Source of the DNA: Eunapius fragilis
Taxonomy: Eukaryota > Porifera > Demospongiae > Spongillida > Spongillidae
Direction: 5' to 3'
NCBI GenBank assembly: GCA_963681505.1
Contig: OY811973.1
Coordinates: forward strand, 7,347,478 to 7,411,477
Length of the DNA stretch: 64,000 bases
Position numbers and translations under genes: made by a program. A model generated the notes under the pieces. It did no database searches, was not told the DNA's origin, and was given only the letters and a program-made list of their open reading frames with translations. Within the stretch, counting starts at the first letter, position 1, and each line of letters begins with the position of its first letter. This document shows, piece by piece, positions 57,754-64,000 of the stretch.

Positions 57754-59936
57754 ATGTATACATAAGTACAACACAGACACATTATTGACACACTATTTAT
57801 TATAAATTTATAATTAATATAATTATATTGCATTTTACTCTTATACCACACTTTTATCATGCATATGAGAATGCATGCATGCAACGCATAAAATTGATAG
57901 TTTAACGTCACCACAATACAACTGCTATGTCAGGGATGCATTGCTAATACTGACCCCACAACAAGACATAAAACCAAATTCGCAACGCATGACTTGAACA
58001 CGCACTGGGACAGCAATGTTTTGATACAGGCCAGATTACAAAACAATGTACGTGACCAACTGCCCTGCATTTTTGTCACTCACCACCTTAACATGCCCAT
58101 TAATATACTACCGCCTCCCTACCCCGCCGGGCATGATGGCATGCAGGCCGTTCCTTCAGAATAGTCTAGGATTCATACGTATGCATCATATTGGTGTGGA
58201 TCATGCATGCCTACTCTACACGAAAGCATATACCAATAAACCGAAAAAAAAAAAAAAGAAAAAAAAGTCCGCACTGAGAATAGCTTGTCAGTCATTTTTC
58301 CTGCTTACCAATATGCAATTTATCCATTTCAGCACTGCTTAGGACCCTTGGCCAATAAGTGAAGCACCTCATGTTAATAAGACACTGTGTCCGAGTTTGC
58401 AGCACGATTGTTGGTCTGTTGCCTATATATATGTACATGCATAAACTACAATTAACCGCTAATGCGTTAAAGTGCACGTAAACAACATGTTATTTGAACA
58501 ATGTGCGTAGTTTCGGTCAATTTTGAAAACCTGTAAGACAAAATTTATAACTCTCCACCCAGGTACTCACACCTTCCTCCTAGTTCCCTCCCCCATAAAG
58601 AGCTCAGGAATTAACGCAGGTAACTCATAAGGAAAGTTAACTGCCGGTGCAATTATCCGCTTAACTTTAGCTGTTTACATAGCACAGTCTACAAGAAAAG
58701 AAGCAAGTAAAAAATACACATTAATCATTGGAATGCCAATATTGTATATTGTATACTGCTCATCTATATAGTGACATCTATAAACTCTACATCCATGGGT
58801 ATAGGGTTAGGGCACTGCTTCCAATTGCACTATCTGATGAATTGTTATATCATATAATAAAATGTATGATATATTTATGCATCAGCTCACTTCGAGCATC
58901 GTCATGCATATCAGGTCTGATTATTTTTAGTGATGCCAGTTTTAGTATTGTGATGAATTGTCTGGAATAATTTAATGCTTATTTTTATAAAGCCTGGGTC
59001 CAAACTTGCTACTTTCACCTAGCTTGATAAGCGAAATTATTGCATGCATGCAGGTATTGTAAGTCACAAGCCTTGCGATTTCCACTACCATATCAATATG
59101 CCCATGGTCAAATCGCACTGAATCAACAGTTCATCTGCAAAAACAATAAAATGTATATATTAGCCATGATATGTTAGTTTGATGACCATTCATGGTGAAG
59201 AATAGTGTTTTATATTGATGGAAATGCAGTAATTTTGTCAGTTTTTACTTTATGTAGCCATCATTCACTCTTGGTCTGATTTGATCTGGTTTACTGCTTG
59301 CTGCAGTTGACACTACTTCTGTGTGTGAGTGTGTGTGTGTTGTGTGTGTTTTGTGTGCATGTGAGTGTAAGTGAGTGTGTGATGATGGCCTTTCAAAGCA
59401 TGTCTATTATTGCTTATGGGTGTATAGAGAATGATACGCATATAAGTTCTTGATGCAAATCCTCAGTGCCCGCTCATCATGCAGTATATTAAAACAGTAT
59501 ACACGTTTACTTTCATGCACGTAATCAGTCTCCGTTGTACTTTTTCTCATGTACTGTGATGAGTTCAGCATGTTGGCATGGATACACTGCTAGTTTGTGG
59601 CCCATGCATGGCATGTGTATTCTCGGGATAATACCATGCTTTCATGCCTTGTTTGTTTTTGCCTATTTATCAGTTTACTTTTTCATATTGTATGCGCATC
59701 TTTGTTTGCACAAGTTTCTTGTTGTTTGTTTTTCAGTATGAGGAATATTTTTATTCTGTTATTGACAACACACACTGTTTCCATCTGTACTTCAGTATAC
59801 ATGCATCTTGCATGTAACTTACCAGGTGAACTGAATTATTTATTATTTTTTCTTAAATTCTACACAAGAGCAGACAGAGACACAGCAGTGAGTGGTACTG
59901 AGTACAGAAAATTAAATGTTTGATGTCTTCAAACCC
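57754..59936. other. Non-coding, no gene recognised
   Basis: Contains an A-rich tract at 58245-58266 and a TG-rich microsatellite at about 59318-59380. ORFs are short and unlike known families. Confidence 0.5.
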
Positions 59937-60076
59937 ACATATCTACTGACAGTGATTTGACTCAGATTGTGCTGCATCCATTGCCATTGAATGCATCATT
60001 TTCCCACCACTGCTCTGATCGCCACCCGTACAGGATCCAGGCATACCGAGGGTAGGTTAGGTTCCTAAATGCAGCC
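59937..60076 (-). pseudogene. Decayed copy of a receptor flytrap exon
   Basis: The minus strand reads AAFRNLTYPRYAWILYGWRS then EQWWENDAFNGNGCS, nearly identical to receptor exon 54590-54393. An internal deletion of about 65 bases and a following stop break it. No neighbouring receptor exons are visible, so it is an isolated duplicate. Confidence 0.88.
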
Positions 60077-60139
60077 TGCAATTGAATATTTAAAATAATT
60101 GCATCGCACTGCATACAATCCAACGAAGTTTGAAATAAA

Positions 60140-60365
60140 TAGAGAACAGTTCTGCGTTGTTTCCGTGTCATAAGACGGTGTGCTTATAGAGAACACAAAT
60201 ACTCGTCCCCATTGTCCGTACCAGTCCATCTAAAATTTCTCCTCCGCCGTCGTCGTCAACTTACGACAGGAAAGAACGCCAAGTGTTCCAATCACTTCAG
60301 GATGTGTCCGCAGGTTATCTTCTGGGGTCTGTTAGACGTCTAACCGATCGGGCTATTTGCTTAAG
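60140..60365. repeat. Dispersed repeat, copy 2
   Basis: Partner of 49025-49330, same orientation, about 80-85% similar by eye. It lies next to the decayed receptor exon. Confidence 0.8.
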
Positions 60366-61660
60366 CACATATCATTCACCAAAATATTAAGTATCCCACT
60401 TTATGTACGAACTGATCGTAAGAACTGTGCTAAAGGAAGGATGAGTTGCAGAGTAAATCGCATGCTTAAAGGCAACAACCGAAAATGAACAACCACAGAT
60501 ATAGGCATTTATGCAATTTTACAACGGAAAGTTAACATTGAATCCAATTTTCGTTCTAAAATAAGAGACATTAAACTTAAAACTAAAAAAAATCCTAAAT
60601 TAAGAATTCACAAGTGGCACATACCAACAATGTATTTCAAGAAGTTACTGTCTGTACACAAGGGATGTAAGTTCACACTGTGCCAGTAACTTCATATGTA
60701 CTGCAATAAGGTGCTATAGGGTCTGGTCGAACAGAGGGCTATGTTTCCCACATCAGTGCATGATAGCTTGACTCATATGATTTCTATATATGCAAAATTT
60801 AAAAATCATTTATTTTTTACAAAAACAAAATATTCTGTATCATGGACACATTAATTATTTCAGTGAAAAGTACTGGTATAGTTCCCAAAGCCACCATCTC
60901 TTACTGGACACAGGAAGACATCAAGGAAAAAGGGGAAGATGAAAAAATATGAATATTACAGGCTGCTTACTGAAAATAATACTGGAGATATGATTTTCTT
61001 GACCTGTGAAATGCCTTTTTCATTGAATGGTAAAATTTTGTTTCGGAGAACATGATACGTCTACATTTGGCTATATATAATATATTTGTATATCGCTACT
61101 ATGAGTAGCCTGCATATTTGGCATGATTTTATGCATAATAACTGCGGGAGTACCTTCTAAAAACGATTTTTATATGTAGGTATGTGTAGCAGTTACTCAT
61201 ATACTTGGCTGCAGTAGCATGTTTAGTAGCGAATTTAAAATAAATTAAACCGCCACAGTTATATTTAGCGCGGTCATTCAAATCCATACATACGAAAGTA
61301 CTGCCGTATTGACCGAATGAAAAAAGATGATATTATAAGTACATGTAATATACCGTTGGAATGCACATTTTTTGCTCTTTTTAGAACTATGTGAATTGTT
61401 GCAAAAATATCAATTTGAAAAAAATATCCAAGTATCTAGCGTAGTTGATCCGTTGCATGTACCCATGCAGACTAAAAAAGAACAGGAGTCATCATTGGGG
61501 CCAAATATTATCAACGAAATAGTTGTGATTACGAGTCCGATAATATGTTTAATATGCAACAAAGCACAGAAATATACAACACAGTACTTTTAATCGTAGT
61601 AATAATACACATAAACTAGAGAGTTCAAGCACTAACTGCATGCATCTAATCAGCAGCTGA
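60366..61660. other. AT-rich non-coding, one unassigned ORF
   Basis: No recognised gene. A plus frame at 61372-61593 follows a T-rich TTTTTAG acceptor-like site and reads ELCELLQKYQFEKNIQVSSV then CLICNKAQKYTTQYF. It might be a terminal exon of something unknown, but support is weak. Confidence 0.3.
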
Positions 61661-61689
61661 CATAGCGAAACCGCTATCGGGAGACGGGT

Positions 61690-61860
61690 TGCAACGGTAC
61701 TCCGTCTCTATCGAACATGACGGACTTCTGCGTAAATGTCACGGAAACGTTTTGTGACGGTGCCCGTGTATGTACAATGGTAATCGACGAACGCCACAGC
61801 ACGGTACCGTCCACATAGTTATTGACGTCATGGTCACGTGATATAAGTCACCTCCTTTCA
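61690..61860. promoter_or_regulatory. Cluster of ACGGTA/TACCGT motifs, left
   Basis: Contains AACGGTACTCCG, GACGGTGCCCG, CACGGTACCGTCC and GGTCACGTGAT within 170 bp, just upstream of the Cys-rich exon at 61876. It could be a promoter element array or a transposon end; see the matching cluster at 62880-63205. Confidence 0.4.
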
Positions 61861-61875
61861 AAATGAGCGGCAAGC

Positions 61876-62009
61876 GACATTACTGCATGTTACCACTGTG
61901 GGGAATACGAGCGTAGATCTACATGTCCTGAGTGCTTCAAAATCAGCAGATGTAACACACATACTGGTCTCCTGGGAGGTGTGGACCTTCATGGGCGTAG
62001 CTTCATCAG
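61876..62009 (+). CDS. Cys-rich zinc-ribbon-like exon of an unknown gene
   Basis: Plus-strand frame DITACYHCGEYERRSTCPEC, then FKISRCNTHTGLLGG, ending at donor CAG/GTAAAT in phase 2. CX2CX8CX2C is a plausible zinc-binding pattern. An ATG at 61863 is in another frame that stops at 61914-61916, and an in-frame TGA lies just upstream of this reading, so the true 5' boundary is unclear (an acceptor or an indel). I cannot join it in frame to the microexon-like units downstream. Family not recognised. Confidence 0.4.
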
Positions 62010-62061
62010 GTAAATGTGTCAGTAGGCGCCATTTTTGTTGTGTCGAACCCCCTTCTCTCGT

Positions 62062-62379
62062 CTACAGGAATAGGTTGTAACGCGAAAGTACGTGCTTTTC
62101 GTTATGTAAGTTTATAAGTTGGTGTCTGATACTTGTCTTTCCTCTCGCTTACCCTTTCCACGTCGTACTCTGGAGCGCCATGAGGTATGTCAATGTGTAC
62201 AAGTAAGTAATTTTTTTGTTCTACAGGAATAGGTTGTAACGCGAAAGTAAGTGCTTTTCGTTATGTAAGTTGATAAGTTGGTGTCTGATACTTGTCTTTC
62301 CTCTCGCTTACCCTTTCCACGTCGTACTCTGGAGCGCCATGAGGTATGTCAATGTGTACAAGTAAGTAATTTTTTTGTA
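62062..62379 (+). repeat. 159-bp tandem duplication containing exon-like units
   Basis: 62062-62220 and 62221-62379 are nearly identical. Each has a CTACAG acceptor, GAATAGGTTGTAACGCG, a GTAAGT donor, and a later TCTGGAGCGCCATGAG before GTATGTC. A more diverged third unit (62380-62545) has an intact acceptor CCTACAG and reads LPFREVTLFVLERNE, where the first two have lost the acceptor. Confidence 0.75.
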
Positions 62380-62879
62380 ACAGATGAACGTTTGCTGGCA
62401 AGACAGTTATGCCTTTCGCATTACGGTATACTCTTTCCAATCTGTAAGTTGTTGTATTATTGTTGGGCTTATGATTTTTTTCCCCTCGCCTACAGTGCCT
62501 TTCCGTGAAGTTACTTTGTTTGTCTTGGAGCGCAATGAGGTATGTGCAAAAGAATCTCTTTTTCTCACCTGTGACTTTTTAAACAGATGAAGGTTTGATG
62601 ACGAGAGAGTTGTGTACTGTCGTACAGGTTTCACGCCCGTGTCATCAATACCGCAATTGTGTTTAAGCAAGTACTTCGTGTGGTTCTCATCCTATAATCA
62701 TATCTTTCAACAGGACAGAATCCTACCAGTACAGTTGTTTTGTACATCAATACGTACAGAGACCAAACAAAATACTTGCGTTTCCCTTTCGTAAATCCTA
62801 TGTATTTGTATTTTCAAAACTGCTTCAGAATCTGAGAAAGTTGCATGTGATGGTGTGGTGCTGCATGGATAGAAGCGGC

Positions 62880-63205
62880 GCGGTTGCCAAAAACCCAACC
62901 TTACGTACCGACGGTACGACACGGTAAAAAGCGAACCTCTTTAACCGTCGATTTACCGAAGTGACGGATTATAACGTATAAATGACGTGAAAGAGTGACG
63001 GGGAAAGAGACGTTACCGTCCACTCTCAGTCCACAGACGGCCCGTTGAAATGGTATCTGCCTACATCAAAGAGACGGGTAAGGTCACGTGATGAGACGTT
63101 ACCGTGTCCACGTAACGGTTTCGTGTGTGATCTGACACTGAAATGAAACTAAAGTCTATTCCAACATCACGTAACGGCACTGTACTGACAAAAGGTAACG
63201 CTGAT
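62880..63205. promoter_or_regulatory. Cluster of ACGGTA/GTAACG motifs, right
   Basis: At least seven copies of GGTAACG/CGTTACC/ACGGTA-like words in 325 bp, including GACGTTACCGTCC, GAGACGTTACCGTGTCC and GTAACGGTTTCG, plus GGTCACGTGAT. Together with 61690-61860 it brackets the microexon region. Confidence 0.4.
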
Positions 63206-64000
63206 GCAACGTTCAACCACCAATGCACCAATGTCATATTGTAAACCAAGCTTAGTAAGATTAGGTAGCTACATTTACATACCTTTGAATAACTTTATCG
63301 GTAGTACTCTTTCGATGGCCTCGTTTGGTTTTGCAGGGTACGCTTAGCTTTCCCGTACCGCACTCACTTCGCCAAGCGAGCTAGCAGATTCAGGCTCTCC
63401 CAATAACGTTGCCTCTTAGCGGACCGTTTCTGTTCTGCGTCTGCTTGATAATCATAATCATTTACTTTAAGATATCTAAAATTATGTCTTACAAGTCATC
63501 TAATTATGCATCTTACATGTACCGTATAGTCGATTGTTGACCAGGATATAACATCAGCTATTTTATATGAAAGCGGCTCTTCCAGCCTTTTCTGAAGCTA
63601 TTGGTGAAATTTTCATTGTTTAAAAGTGTTTCTATCCAGAGTTATGTGTTCCCAAGAAGGAGGAGGAGGAGGAGACCATGTTCCAGGACTGGGTACGAGG
63701 ACGGGCAGTACCCTTTTGTTCTCTACAACTGCGCGGTTCTATGACATAAAACAAAGACGAAACTGCTCATTTTTGACTTCTAGCTATAGTTTGATTGCTA
63801 TAACAGGCTAAACGATCCGATCGTCGGGAGTCTTGTTAGAGGCGGGTCGCGTATTTTTATGAGTTCATATCCAACTCAAATCCTATATGGAAGTTTCTAG
63901 CGAAACAACCAGAATAAACCTTTTGGTGCTTCAATCATCATTTGGTGTAACCAAAGACACTTAATTATTACATGGACTGGAAACCACAATAAATTCGTGT
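63206..64000. other. No gene recognised
   Basis: Short (GGA)n run at 63658-63673. A frame at 63626-63811 crosses it and is not convincing. Confidence 0.4.

Noticed and set aside
58245-58266. Poly-A tail of a retrogene or SINE
   Set aside because: No upstream body with internal promoter boxes and no target duplication found.

Overview
The window looks like a repeat-rich metazoan nuclear genome, most probably a sponge (demosponge-like). Supporting this are eukaryotic GT-AG introns (many only 50-65 bp), a class C GABA-B-type receptor, a sponge/cnidarian-style HECT ubiquitin ligase with many small exons, an ankyrin/coiled-coil/kinase gene, a eukaryotic 'integrase core domain' gene, one Ty3/gypsy element and dozens of short non-autonomous DNA transposons. 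The species is not identifiable from the sequence alone, and bacterial-type operons and RBSs do not apply.

Layout. 0-6.3 kb: plus-strand ankyrin exons (143-229, 963-1046, 3278-3361) in tandemly duplicated intronic sequence, with a minisatellite built on a splice-donor motif. 6.35-12.2 kb: a decayed minus-strand Ty3/gypsy retrotransposon (LTRs, CATGG target duplication) with a 1.4 kb DNA transposon nested inside its reverse transcriptase. 12.6-14.9 kb: hAT-like repeats and a G/T-rich tract. 16.05-20.48 kb: a minus-strand, 12-exon HECT E3 ligase gene whose phases all close. 21-26.3 kb: foldback elements, MITEs and long poly-G/C tracts, ending in a 200-base assembly gap. 26.5-28.2 kb: a plus-strand, intron-containing DDE integrase-like gene. 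29-32 kb: nested hAT-like elements and a third copy of the ankyrin exon. 32.6-35.2 kb: a giant imperfect palindrome. 38.5-44.03 kb: the C-terminal ankyrin exons and a single 1.65 kb coiled-coil/kinase exon, with another giant foldback in the last intron. 44.6-50.2 kb: a decayed segmental duplicate of 37.7-42.3 kb that lacks the kinase exon. 51.05-56.89 kb: a minus-strand, 15-exon GABA-B-like receptor, intact except for one apparent 2-nt frameshift. 57-64 kb: mostly non-coding, with a decayed receptor-exon copy, a Cys-rich exon followed by duplicated microexons, and clusters of ACGGTA/GTAACG motifs.

How the parts fit. All plus-strand ankyrin exons are phase 0-0 and in the right order to join the kinase exon. 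They could therefore form one roughly 44 kb ankyrin-coiled-coil-kinase gene whose huge introns contain the HECT and integrase genes. A short gene with several relic duplicated exons is equally possible. The dominant theme is inverted-repeat DNA at every scale, from 80 bp hairpins to 3 kb foldbacks. Two insertions can be polarised against uninterrupted paralogous sites inside this window: the gypsy element and an 864 bp hAT-like element.
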